This document shows, in pieces, positions 46,661 to 55,238 of a DNA stretch of 64,000 nucleotides (its first letter is position 1; every line of letters begins with the position of its first letter). The notes under the pieces are model-generated. The model saw only the letters and a program-made list of their open reading frames with translations, did no database searches and was not told the origin of the DNA. A program made the position numbers and the translations under genes. Source of the stretch: Chitinophaga filiformis (GTDB lineage Bacteria > Bacteroidota > Bacteroidia > Chitinophagales > Chitinophagaceae); the NCBI RefSeq assembly GCF_021646545.1, contig NZ_JAKIRP010000004.1:62001-126000 (forward strand), given 5' to 3'.

Positions 46661-46790
46661 ATCTGGCCTCCAGGGGTAAAACCCGGAGCCATAAATTCCT
46701 TGACTGACAACAGGCAACTGGCGTGCCTGCTGATAATTGACAGTACGAGCCGTGTGGCGGGCGTGGCGATAATGAGTTCCTAATTCCCAA

Positions 46791-48047
46791 ATGTCTGATA
46801 TGGATTATTTACAAAGAGCAAACGCAGTGTTGGCCAGGATCCACGAACTGGCATGCATCAGTGAAGATGCCAACTGCGTGACCCGAACATTCGGTTCTTC
46901 CGCTTTCATCAGCGGTTGCAGTAAAGTGCTGTCGTGGATGCAGGAAGCCGGTTTAGAAGCCAGAATAGACAATATCGGGAATGTCAGGGGACGATGGCCG
47001 AGCAATGAACCCAATGCCCATACACTGGTTATTGCTTCACATATAGACACAGTGAAAAATGCGGGCAAATTTGACGGCCCCCTAGGTGTGACCATGGCGC
47101 TTGACCTTATCACACACCTGCAACAGGAAGGGACCAGCCTTCCTTTCAATATAGAATTAATCGCCTTCAGCGATGAAGAGGGCGTACGCTTTCATACCAC
47201 CTACCTTGGCAGCGCTACCGTTACCGGTCACTTTGATACGAAACTGCTCGATAAGACGGACAGCGCCGGCATCACACTCAGAGATGCGATCAGGACCATC
47301 GGCGGAAATATAGATGCACTGGCGGCAGACGCTATTCCTGCAGAAGAATGGCTGGGCTATTATGAGATCCATATTGAACAGGGACCCGTATTATACAACC
47401 AGAACCTGCCTGTTGCCGTAGTACAGGGCATCGCCGGACAACAGCGTATCCGTGTCCGGTTTCACGGTACCTCAGGCCATGCCGGCACGGTACCCATGGA
47501 AATGAGGAAAGACGCATTATGCGCGGCGGCAGAGTTTATACTGGCAGTAGAACGTATCGGTCTGCAATACAATGATAACCTGGTAGCAACCGTAGGCCTC
47601 CTGGAGGTCACCAATGCGGCCAGCAATGTCATACCGGGAGAGGTGACCTGTTCTCTCGATATCAGAAGTACAGACAAACTACTGCTTAAAAAAGTACGCC
47701 GTTCCCTGAAAGATATTGCTTCGCAGATATGTGCCGAACGACAGCTTACTGCCGACTGGGACATTGTACAAAAAATAAAACCGGTGGAATGTGATACCGC
47801 GCTCAATCACCTGTTGGCACAGTCTATCACGGCAGCAGGTTATAATGTGAAAGAGCTCATCAGCGGCGCCGGACATGACGCAGTAGTGGTAGCTGCCGTA
47901 GCACCGGTTTGTATGCTGTTTGTAAGATGTTACAAAGGCATCAGTCATCATCCGCAGGAACATGTGGACGCAGCAGATATCGCCGTTGCTATACAGGTAT
48001 CAGATCACTTTATTCATCGCCTTAAAGAAGTATACAAAAAGGGGTAA
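46791..48047 (+). CDS. allC: Allantoate amidohydrolase
   Basis: 418 aa M20-family hydrolase. Metal-binding HTLVIASHIDTVKNAGKFDG (in pieces), FSDEEGVRFHTTYLGS, YYEIHIEQGPVLYNQ, substrate loop GTSGHAGTVPMEMRKD, and SGAGHDAVVVA. This fits AllC, which yields (S)-ureidoglycine, CO2 and ammonia. A member acting also on ureidoglycolate cannot be excluded. 130 bp after allB with a small CAGGCA/TGCCTG hairpin at 46711-46729. Confidence 0.95.
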   Translation: MSDMDYLQRANAVLARIHELACISEDANCVTRTFGSSAFISGCSKVLSWMQEAGLEARIDNIGNVRGRWPSNEPNAHTLVIASHIDTVKNAGKFDGPLGVTMALDLITHLQQEGTSLPFNIELIAFSDEEGVRFHTTYLGSATVTGHFDTKLLDKTDSAGITLRDAIRTIGGNIDALAADAIPAEEWLGYYEIHIEQGPVLYNQNLPVAVVQGIAGQQRIRVRFHGTSGHAGTVPMEMRKDALCAAAEFILAVERIGLQYNDNLVATVGLLEVTNAASNVIPGEVTCSLDIRSTDKLLLKKVRRSLKDIASQICAERQLTADWDIVQKIKPVECDTALNHLLAQSITAAGYNVKELISGAGHDAVVVAAVAPVCMLFVRCYKGISHHPQEHVDAADIAVAIQVSDHFIHRLKEVYKKG

Positions 48048-48048
48048 T

Positions 48049-48795
48049 ATGGAAATATCAGCATTGACGAGATCAGTAGTAAAAAGAAATCATGCAGTCA
48101 TCTGCCCGGACGGATACGTCAACAGTGTAATACCCGGATGGACACATTGCAGGGTGAATGTCATCATCAATGAACAGATGGGCGCCAGGCTCGGACAAAC
48201 ATTGATCACCGCTGAAAAAGATTGTGTCATTGCGGGCAATACCGAAACCGCGCAGATCTTTTTCTATGTCATCTCTGGTCAATGCACAGCGAAGGCAGAT
48301 ACACAAACCAAAGCAATGAGCGGCGGGCAGTTCTGCTATGTTCCCGCCGGACATGCCTACCGGCTGGAGCATTTCACCGAAGGTACACAGATCGTCACTT
48401 TCCACAAGGTATATGAAAAACTGGCGGGACATGATCATCCGCCTGTGATATTCGGAGATGCAGCTGCCGTACCAGGACCCGCTTTTCTCGGAGATCCTGC
48501 ATTACGATTACAGGTATTGCTGCCGGACGATCTCTCCTTTGATATGGCCGTGAATATATTCACTTATGATGCCGGCGGGCACCTCCCTTTCGTAGAGACA
48601 CATATCATGGAACATGGACTGCTGTACCTGCAGGGACAGGGCGTTTACATGCTGGACCATGAATGGTATCCTGTTAAAAAAGGAGATGCCATCTGGATGG
48701 CCCCTTACTGCCAGCAATGGTTTACTGCAATGGGAAAAGAACCTGCCGTTTATATCTATTACAAAAATGTGAACAGGTTCCCCACTACTATATAA
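48049..48795 (+). CDS. allE: (S)-ureidoglycine aminohydrolase
   Basis: 248 aa bicupin from ATG at 48049, one base after the allC stop. RNHAVICPDGYVNSVIPGW, GGQFCYVPAGHAYRLEHF, PFVETHIMEHGLLYLQGQG with the Mn-binding His/Glu residues of the C-terminal cupin, and GDAIWMAPYCQQWFTAMG are typical of AllE/YlbA. It releases ammonia from ureidoglycine, giving (S)-ureidoglycolate. Confidence 0.95.
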   Translation: MEISALTRSVVKRNHAVICPDGYVNSVIPGWTHCRVNVIINEQMGARLGQTLITAEKDCVIAGNTETAQIFFYVISGQCTAKADTQTKAMSGGQFCYVPAGHAYRLEHFTEGTQIVTFHKVYEKLAGHDHPPVIFGDAAAVPGPAFLGDPALRLQVLLPDDLSFDMAVNIFTYDAGGHLPFVETHIMEHGLLYLQGQGVYMLDHEWYPVKKGDAIWMAPYCQQWFTAMGKEPAVYIYYKNVNRFPTTI

Positions 48796-48805
48796 ATTCC
48801 ACCCA

Positions 48806-49312
48806 ATGACTTTGACAGCACTTAATGCATTAACACCAGAACAACTAAAAGAAACGCTCAGCACCTGCTGTGGCGCTACCGCATGGATTGAAAAAATGGA
48901 AAAAGAATTTCCGGTAAAAGACGAAGACGCCCTGCTGGCTGCCGCCGCAAAACACTGGCACGAGTGTTCAGAAGAGGACTGGCGGGAAGCTTTCACTCAT
49001 CATCCGAAGATAGGCGACCTCCATTCCCTGCAACAGAAATTTGCCGCTACCGCGCAATGGGCCAGCCGGGAACAGGCAGGCACCATCGATGCCTCCACCG
49101 TTATACTGCAGGCATTTGCCAAAGGGAATAAGTTGTATGAAGATAAATTCGGCTACATCTTCATTGTATGCGCCACAGGCAAGTCTGCTCCTGAAATGCT
49201 GTCTATTCTTACAGAACGGTTAAAGAACAGTCCTGAAGAAGAAATAAAGATCGCGATGCTGGAACAGGAAAAGATCACCGCCCTCAGACTGAAAAAACTA
49301 TTAAGTGCATGA
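48806..49312 (+). CDS. uraD: OHCU decarboxylase
   Basis: 168 aa. CCGATAWIEKMEKEFP, AFTHHPKIGDLHSL with the catalytic His, and YEDKFGYIFIVCATGKSAPEML are the OHCU decarboxylase signatures. It converts 2-oxo-4-hydroxy-4-carboxy-5-ureidoimidazoline to (S)-allantoin. Ends by overlapping uraH by four bases. Confidence 0.95.
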   Translation: MTLTALNALTPEQLKETLSTCCGATAWIEKMEKEFPVKDEDALLAAAAKHWHECSEEDWREAFTHHPKIGDLHSLQQKFAATAQWASREQAGTIDASTVILQAFAKGNKLYEDKFGYIFIVCATGKSAPEMLSILTERLKNSPEEEIKIAMLEQEKITALRLKKLLSA

Positions 49313-49647
49313 GCCAGATCACTACACATATTCTCGATACCTCCAGCGGTAAACCTGCACAGGATGTAGCGGTCAGCTTATCCCGCCAGGAAGAACAGCT
49401 CTGGACCTGCATAGCAGAAGGCATTACCAACAAAGAGGGCAGGATCACAGACCTGCTGGCAAAAGATGTGATCATACCTGCCGGCATTTACAAGCTGCGG
49501 TTTGAAACGAAGATCTATTTTGAAAGCCGTGGCATCACCACTTTTTATCCTTTTATAGAAGTGGTCTTTTATATCAGCGGCAGTGAGCATTATCATGTTC
49601 CCCTCTTAGTAAACCCATTTGGTTATTCCACGTACCGTGGCACTTAA
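49309..49647 (+). CDS. uraH: 5-hydroxyisourate hydrolase (transthyretin-like)
   Basis: 112 aa. Starts MSQITTHILDTSSGKPAQDV and ends PFGYSTYRGT, a variant of the YRGS tail of HIU hydrolases; TTFYPFIEVVFYI lies between. It acts just before UraD. The ATGA overlap with uraD indicates coupled translation. Confidence 0.95.
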   Translation: MSQITTHILDTSSGKPAQDVAVSLSRQEEQLWTCIAEGITNKEGRITDLLAKDVIIPAGIYKLRFETKIYFESRGITTFYPFIEVVFYISGSEHYHVPLLVNPFGYSTYRGT

Positions 49648-49661
49648 AACTCCATAAGATT

Positions 49662-51095
49662 ATGCAACTGGCAATAGCAGACAATGAAAAAGAACAGCTG
49701 CTGCAGGAGCTCGGGAAGGCGAACCTGCGATTCCAGCAGGTGTACCCGGGCGATAAACCCGACAGGCAGCCCGTACATACTGTATATGGTGGCGCCAATC
49801 TCTTTAAGGCCGACACCTGCGTGCGGATGGGAGAAATTGCACTGAAACACCTGCGTGCATTTGCGCCCAACTTTGTAGCACTGGCCAAAGCCCTGCAACT
49901 GGAAGGACATGACCGGTTGCCGCAACGGCAGGCAGATATTGCCCGACTGGAAGAAAAGCTGGAAGGACTGTCTGATGCAGCCAGGAAACAGGAACCTGCC
50001 TGGCTCCATTATACTGTGTACAAAAAGATAGCAAGGAAACTCTTTGTGGAAGGTGTAGAAGATTTCCGTATCGACTTTGAAGACGGGTTTGGCAATCGCC
50101 CGGACGATGAAGAAGATGCCACCGCCATTGCTGCCGCTAAGGAACTGGCGCAGGGTATGCGGAATGAAACGATCTCGCCATTTATCGGCATCCGTATCAA
50201 ACCATTTACGGAAGACCTTAAACATCGTGCTGTACGCACACTGGACCTCTTCCTGGCAACGCTTTTAGACCAGACAGATGGCGTGTTACCGGATAATTTT
50301 GTGGTGATGTTACCTAAGGTCACTATTCCGGAACAGGTCACTACACTCGTAAGACTGTTTGAACTGCTGGAAAAGGCGCATGGCCTCGCACCAGGTGCTC
50401 TCAAAATGGAAACAATGGTAGAGGCTACACAGATCATCATGGATGATGAAGGCAGAAATCCGCTGATGCGCATCGTACGCGCCAGTGAGGGCCGTTGTAT
50501 TGCGGCGCACTTTGGTACTTACGATTATACCGCCTCTTGCGGTATTACAGCGAAATATCAGACGATGGCCCACCCCGTATGCGATTTCGCACATCATATG
50601 ACGAAAGTGGCGTTGGGCAGTACCGGCATTTTCCTCTCAGACGGCGCTACCAACGTGATTCCCGTAGCACCGCATAAAGGCGATCAGCTTACGTTTGCAC
50701 AGGTGCAGGAGAACCATGAGAGCGTACATCATGCATGGCGCATAGGTTACGGCCATACCATGCACTCCCTGATCAATGGTTTCTATCAGGGCTGGGACCT
50801 CAATCCTGCACAGCTGCCCATGCGTTATGCCGCTACTTATCACTTTTTCCTGAGCAATTATGATGATGCCGTTTTCCGGTTGAAAACATTTGTAGAACGT
50901 GCGGCTATCTCTACACTGACAAAAGACATTTTTGACGATGCAGCTACCGGTCAGGGATTGTTGAACTTCTTCCTCAAAGCCATCAATTGCGGTGCTATAT
51001 CCGAAGAAGAAGTTCTGGCTACCGGCCTCACCCTGGAAGAGATCAGAAGCCGCTCTTTTTACAGGATACTGGAAGGCAGGAGAAAGCACCGCTGA
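49662..51095 (+). CDS. DUF6986 family protein, HpcH/citrate-lyase aldolase fold
   Basis: 477 aa, 14 bp after uraH. N-terminal ~110 residues are helical (ADNEKEQLLQELGKANL; GEIALKHLRAFAPNFV). The core resembles the HpcH/HpaI aldolase/citrate lyase/malate synthase-type TIM barrel: DFRIDFEDGFGNRPDDEED, VVMLPKVTIPEQV, KMETMVEATQII with the expected metal Glu, IAAHFGTYDYTAS. Known only by its DUF number to me. Its place at the end of the purine operon, where no ureidoglycolate lyase or malate synthase is present, suggests action on ureidoglycolate or glyoxylate (lyase or condensing enzyme). That is inference. Confidence 0.85.
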   Translation: MQLAIADNEKEQLLQELGKANLRFQQVYPGDKPDRQPVHTVYGGANLFKADTCVRMGEIALKHLRAFAPNFVALAKALQLEGHDRLPQRQADIARLEEKLEGLSDAARKQEPAWLHYTVYKKIARKLFVEGVEDFRIDFEDGFGNRPDDEEDATAIAAAKELAQGMRNETISPFIGIRIKPFTEDLKHRAVRTLDLFLATLLDQTDGVLPDNFVVMLPKVTIPEQVTTLVRLFELLEKAHGLAPGALKMETMVEATQIIMDDEGRNPLMRIVRASEGRCIAAHFGTYDYTASCGITAKYQTMAHPVCDFAHHMTKVALGSTGIFLSDGATNVIPVAPHKGDQLTFAQVQENHESVHHAWRIGYGHTMHSLINGFYQGWDLNPAQLPMRYAATYHFFLSNYDDAVFRLKTFVERAAISTLTKDIFDDAATGQGLLNFFLKAINCGAISEEEVLATGLTLEEIRSRSFYRILEGRRKHR

Positions 51096-51122
51096 AGCTG
51101 CTGACATTGGCCCGGCTATTGT

Positions 51123-51344
51123 ATGACGGGTAGTATGCCTTCTACTGTTGTATATAGGATGCATTACGACAGAGATACGTCCACGTTGCGGGTCATCTTT
51201 GTTTCAGGACTGGTCTACGACTACAAGAACGTCCCGGAAGAAGTGTATCATGCCATGAAGACCTCCGGCTCCAAAGGCACTTACCTGAACAAACACATCA
51301 AAGGGCACTACGAATATGAAAAGGTAGTTGAAACAGGTCATTAA
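51123..51344 (+). CDS. KTSC domain protein
   Basis: 73 aa, a single KTSC domain: MPSTVVYRMHYDRDTSTLRVIF-like strands (51135 onward), GLVYDYKNVPEEVYHAMK and SGSKGTYLNKHIKGHYEYEKV with the Lys/Thr/Ser pattern that names the family. Function unknown, possibly RNA or small-molecule binding. 27 bp after the DUF6986 gene and the likely last gene of the operon. An internal ATG at 51135 is an alternative start. Confidence 0.85.
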   Translation: MTGSMPSTVVYRMHYDRDTSTLRVIFVSGLVYDYKNVPEEVYHAMKTSGSKGTYLNKHIKGHYEYEKVVETGH

Positions 51345-51361
51345 CAGATATTGCAGCAATG

Positions 51362-52180
51362 TCAACGGCCTCCCAACCATAGCAGTGCATTCAGTGTGAA
51401 CTGGTCCTGTTCCTTGTTGCCGAATGTAAGCGAAAGATCTTTGTTGGTATGATGCTCGTAGTCAATATCATTATGCCCCATATTCATATAGATCATCCTG
51501 TATTTTTTATTCGTCCATGCTACCGGATAGTAGCCGCTATGCCAGATCTCATGTTGTTTAGGGCCTGTACCCAGCGGAAAACTGCTTGAGTCAATAGACA
51601 GCAGGATGGTAATGTCTTTGTTGGTCTTCAGATCATTAGACCAGCGATACCATTCATTGGGCGAAGCTTTGAAAGTAGCGTGCAGATGTTTCAGGGCAGG
51701 ATGCTCCGGATGTTCTACCCGCAGAATAGCAGATGTGGGCCGCCAGGTGTTACTGCCATAGGAACCTGATCCCAGGAATTCATTGTGATACCAGTCCCAG
51801 TTCTGTGGGTAGTCGGAGGGTGTGAGCGCAAATGCAGAAAAGTGAAATCCCATCCAGGCGCCTCCACGTTCCATATACTGCCGGAAGGCTTCCCGTTGTG
51901 CGGGCGTATCCGGTCTTGTATCAAGGAATAGCACCACCTGGTAGCGGGACAGGAAAGCAGGATTCATATTCCGCCAGTCATTGGTGGAATCGTAGGTAAA
52001 GTTATATTCCCTGGCTTTAGCTGCAAACCAGCGGTTCGCTTCATGCACAAAACTGATATGCGCCTGATCGTGCAGCGCCGTATAAAAACCAATCACTTTA
52101 AAGGGTTTCCCTTTCTTCTGGGCGTTGACGGTGATAAAAGCCAGACAACAAAGACCTGCCAGTAGCCATATTCTTTTCAT
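51362..52180 (-). CDS. ThuA domain protein, exported
   Basis: 272 aa with a signal peptide (MKRIWLLAGLCCLAFITVNA). ThuA-like class I glutamine-amidotransferase fold: VIGFYTALHDQAHISFV, VVLFLDTRPDTPAQREAFRQ, ERGGAWMGFHFSAFALTP, and IWHSGYYPVAWTNKKYRMIYM with KYRMIYMNMGHND at the end. ThuA proteins are linked to sugar utilisation, but their activity is unclear. Converges on the KTSC gene. Confidence 0.9.
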   Translation of the reverse strand: MKRIWLLAGLCCLAFITVNAQKKGKPFKVIGFYTALHDQAHISFVHEANRWFAAKAREYNFTYDSTNDWRNMNPAFLSRYQVVLFLDTRPDTPAQREAFRQYMERGGAWMGFHFSAFALTPSDYPQNWDWYHNEFLGSGSYGSNTWRPTSAILRVEHPEHPALKHLHATFKASPNEWYRWSNDLKTNKDITILLSIDSSSFPLGTGPKQHEIWHSGYYPVAWTNKKYRMIYMNMGHNDIDYEHHTNKDLSLTFGNKEQDQFTLNALLWLGGR

Positions 52181-52264
52181 GAGACGTGGATTAATATAAT
52201 TCCAAAATATAACTTTATCTTTAGGTACACAACATAGCCCCCGTCTTCAAACCTCACATCCACC

Positions 52265-53605
52265 ATGAAAAAGTTAATATGCCTCCTTTTCCTCCTTGGT
52301 GGCCTGCAGTATGCGCATGCCCAGGATACAACAGCTGCAAAGCTGGACACTCTCCTCAGCACCTACAACAGGTTGTACAAATTCAATGGTACCGCATTGA
52401 TAGCACAGCATGGCAGGATACTGCTGCACAAGGGCTATGGCTTCCGTAATGTGGCTGACGCTACGCGCGATGATACGGGTACTATCTTCCAGCTGGGCTC
52501 TGTTACCAAACAATTCACAGCCGTTGTCATACTGAAACTGGAAGAAGAAAAGAAACTCAGCCTACAGGACAAAGTATCAAAATACTTCCCCGATTTTCCC
52601 AAGGGAGACAGCATTACGATACAGCATCTGCTGACGCATACTTCCGGTATCTACAACTATACCAATGACCGGACTTTCATGGAAAGCGAGGTCTTCAAAC
52701 CTATCAGCCGTGAAAAGCTCATGGCATTGTTCAAAGACAAACCACTGGATTTTTCTCCCGGCTCTAAATGGAATTATTCCAATTCAGGCTATTGCCTGCT
52801 GGGATGCATTGCTGAGAAGGCGGCCAACAAAACGTACGAACAGCTGGTAAGGGAATATATTTTTAATCCTCTCCAGATGAACAATAGCGGCTTTGATTTC
52901 AAACGGCTTGCGAGTAAGGATAAGTCCACCGGTTATTTTTTCATCAACCAGGACAGCAGTAAGGTGGCGCCCAGCGTAGACTCCTCCGTCTCTTTTGCAG
53001 CGGGCGCCATGTACAGTACCACCAGGGATCTGTACAAATGGCATCAGGCTGCGCAACAGTATAAGATCATCTCAAAAGCTGACTGGGAAAGAGCCTACAC
53101 GCCGGTCAAAAATAATTATGGTTATGGAATGATCATTGACTCCATCGCAGGGAAAAGAAGGGTCAATCATGGCGGTGGCATTCATGGTTTTATCACTACG
53201 CTTATCAGGATCCCGGAAGATGATGTATGTATCATCCTGCTGGACAATGCCTCCGACAATACTATCGGCAGAATAGGCGAATCCGTCCAGTCAATCCTCT
53301 ATAACAGGCCTTATACGCTCCCTAAATTGCGGAACGCTATATCCGTACCGGAAGTTAAGCTACAGCAATATACCGGCGAATATGATATGAAAGGGTTTAC
53401 GATCACAGTAGCAGTGAAGGACGGTGTGCTGACAGGACAGCCCAGCGGACAACAACCTACTCCATTGTATGCAGAAAAAGAGGATTTCTTTTTCCTGAAG
53501 ATCGCTGATGTACAGATCAAATTCACCCGTGGCGAAAAGAATGAAGTGAATGGTATCATTCTCTATGAGAATGACAGAGAGAGAACCGGCGCAAAGATCA
53601 AATAA
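52265..53605 (+). CDS. Class C beta-lactamase-fold serine hydrolase with C-terminal DUF3471-like domain
   Basis: 446 aa with a signal peptide ending AHAQ. Catalytic SxxK in LGSVTKQFTAVVI, YxN in WNYSNSGYCLLG, and HGG in NHGGGIHGFITTL. Residues ~365-446 form a small beta-domain (VKLQQYTGEYDMKGFTITV) like DUF3471. A periplasmic esterase or peptidase of unknown substrate. Divergent from ThuA across 84 bp. Confidence 0.93.
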   Translation: MKKLICLLFLLGGLQYAHAQDTTAAKLDTLLSTYNRLYKFNGTALIAQHGRILLHKGYGFRNVADATRDDTGTIFQLGSVTKQFTAVVILKLEEEKKLSLQDKVSKYFPDFPKGDSITIQHLLTHTSGIYNYTNDRTFMESEVFKPISREKLMALFKDKPLDFSPGSKWNYSNSGYCLLGCIAEKAANKTYEQLVREYIFNPLQMNNSGFDFKRLASKDKSTGYFFINQDSSKVAPSVDSSVSFAAGAMYSTTRDLYKWHQAAQQYKIISKADWERAYTPVKNNYGYGMIIDSIAGKRRVNHGGGIHGFITTLIRIPEDDVCIILLDNASDNTIGRIGESVQSILYNRPYTLPKLRNAISVPEVKLQQYTGEYDMKGFTITVAVKDGVLTGQPSGQQPTPLYAEKEDFFFLKIADVQIKFTRGEKNEVNGIILYENDRERTGAKIK

Positions 53606-53647
53606 AGCTATTCGTTGTGGTTCAGCCCACTGAAGGCGGTCTGTGTA

Positions 53648-53680
53648 TTGTTGTCCCAGGTTATCTCTCTGGGACAACAA
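53648..53680. other. Perfect 12-bp hairpin between convergent genes
   Basis: TTGTTGTCCCAG (53648-53659) and CTGGGACAACAA (53669-53680) pair perfectly around a 9-nt loop. There is no T-run on either strand. It lies between the serine hydrolase stop and the dehydrogenase stop, so weak bidirectional termination is possible. Confidence 0.55.
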
Positions 53681-53767
53681 TACCAGATCCAAACAACGTC
53701 TTCAACAGTTGATGGAATTGGTAATGGGCCGCCGCTGCTTTGCCTTACAGCTACCAGGGCATGCTGT

Positions 53768-54745
53768 TTACGCCAGGTGTATATTTTCTACCACGGCATG
53801 CTCTAAAGGACGCTGCTGCAGGGCCAGGATCACATTTCTTGCGGCAATCGCTGCCATCGCGCTGCGTGTGTCCACAGTGGCAGAGCCGATATGGGGGAGA
53901 ATGGCAACGTTGGGCATGTTCAGCAAGGGGTTATCAGGAGCCATCGGCTCCGGATTGGTAACATCCAGACCAGCTCCCCAGATAGTGCCGTTCTCCAGCG
54001 CAGCGATCAGGTCTTCTTCATTATGCACGCCTCCCCTGGCGGTGTTGATAAAAATAGAAGAGGGCTTCATTTTACTGAACGCATTTTTCTCAAAGAGGCC
54101 TTTCGTTTCCGGTGTCAGGGCTGTATGTACAGATACCACATCACTCTGCTGCAACAGTTCATCAAAAGACACCCGTACTGCCCCAAATGCTTTTTCAGCC
54201 TCCTCATTTCTACCGCGGTTATGATAGATGACCTTCATGTTGTACGCGCCTACACATCGCTTTGCCAGTTCAAAACCTATCTTGCCCAGGCCGACAATAC
54301 CCAATGTTCTACCGCCCAGTTCCAGACCAAGATTGGCGGTAGGGTCCCAGAAATTCCAGTTGCCACGTATAATTTCCTTGTGCATATGGAAAGCCTTCCT
54401 CGAAGCAGCCAGCATCAGCAGGAAAGCAGTATCTGCTGTTGCACCGCTTAATACGCCGGGCGTATTCCCTACGGCGATGCCTAATGTCTTTGCGGCCTCA
54501 GTATCAACATTATCGTAACCGACCGACATCAGGGAGACTATTTTCAGATGACGGCAGGACTCCAGGAAATGACGGTCCACTTTTACAGGACCAGACACCA
54601 GGACCGCATCATATTGCTGCAGCACTTTAATCAGCTCTTCCTCTGGCTGGTGGTACATTTCCGTCCACACAGTAACGTCAAGACCGGCGTCTTTTAACAG
54701 TTTCAGCCCTGCTTCGGGAATATTCCTTGTTATATACACTTTCAT
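53768..54745 (-). CDS. D-2-hydroxyacid dehydrogenase (glyoxylate/hydroxypyruvate reductase-like)
   Basis: 325 aa from ATG at 54745 (MKVYITRNIPEAGLKLLKDAG). NAD-binding LGIVGLGKIGFELAKR, catalytic Arg in FINTARGGVHNEEDL, Glu in AGLDVTNPEPM, His in AILPHIGSAT. The close match is to GRHPR-type glyoxylate/hydroxypyruvate reductases (D-glycerate dehydrogenases). Only 2.4 kb from the purine operon, it could reduce glyoxylate released from ureidoglycolate, though it is on the other strand and not in the operon. Confidence 0.92.
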   Translation of the reverse strand: MKVYITRNIPEAGLKLLKDAGLDVTVWTEMYHQPEEELIKVLQQYDAVLVSGPVKVDRHFLESCRHLKIVSLMSVGYDNVDTEAAKTLGIAVGNTPGVLSGATADTAFLLMLAASRKAFHMHKEIIRGNWNFWDPTANLGLELGGRTLGIVGLGKIGFELAKRCVGAYNMKVIYHNRGRNEEAEKAFGAVRVSFDELLQQSDVVSVHTALTPETKGLFEKNAFSKMKPSSIFINTARGGVHNEEDLIAALENGTIWGAGLDVTNPEPMAPDNPLLNMPNVAILPHIGSATVDTRSAMAAIAARNVILALQQRPLEHAVVENIHLA

Positions 54746-54842
54746 ATCACTATATGGTTTGCATTTACATTCAGTAACAAAATACATAAATGCCGGATTT
54801 CAGGGATACTTTCGAAAAACTTGTTCAAGTAATTTTGCAACG

Positions 54843-54980
54843 CATAACAAGATGCGCCTTTTCCCTCGCACCATTTGAGAAGACAGGTCAATGGTTAAAG
54901 CGCTTAGTTTATTTGTTTATTTTTAGTCTAGTCAGGAAAGCCTTTTAAGTTCTACTTAAGAGGCTTTTCCTTTTTAATGC
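54843..54980 (+). ncRNA. Candidate small RNA in the gap 54746-55238
   Basis: A TAATTTTG -7 box at 54830-54837 follows a palindrome ACTTG-TT-CAAGT (54819-54830) and starts a ~135-nt region with no ORF that ends in a strong terminator: AGGAAAGCCTTTTAAGT (54934-54950) pairs with ACTTAAGAGGCTTTTCCT (54954-54971), then TTTTT. ACCATT/AATGGT and GCGC/GCGC pairings lie inside. The terminator has no coding gene before it on this strand. No known RNA family recognised. Confidence 0.35.
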
Positions 54981-55171
54981 GTTTATCCACACATATCGCC
55001 AGCTCAGGATCAGCTACATCATCCAATTTCCTTATCAAGAGAAACTATTTTTTCAAATAGAATAACACTTCTTATTGTTTTGTTAAAGCGCTGAAATCTG
55101 TTGCGGACAGATTGCAATAATTAGTGAATAATGATAACTTGCACACGGTTCAATTGCCCGCCCCTACAGCG

Positions 55172-55231
55172 TTAACAATTGATTTAAAATACTAACAATC
55201 TGTTTAAGATTATAACAATCCGTTTAAGATT
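55172..55231 (+). repeat. Three tandem 20-bp repeats upstream of the 55239 gene
   Basis: Units at 55172-55191, 55192-55211 and 55212-55231. The last two, CTAACAATCTGTTTAAGATT and ATAACAATCCGTTTAAGATT, differ at two places; the first is more diverged. They end 7 bp before the ATG. A 20-bp period puts the copies on about the same face of the helix, as in direct-repeat binding sites. Confidence 0.75.
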
Positions 55232-55238
55232 CATCAGT

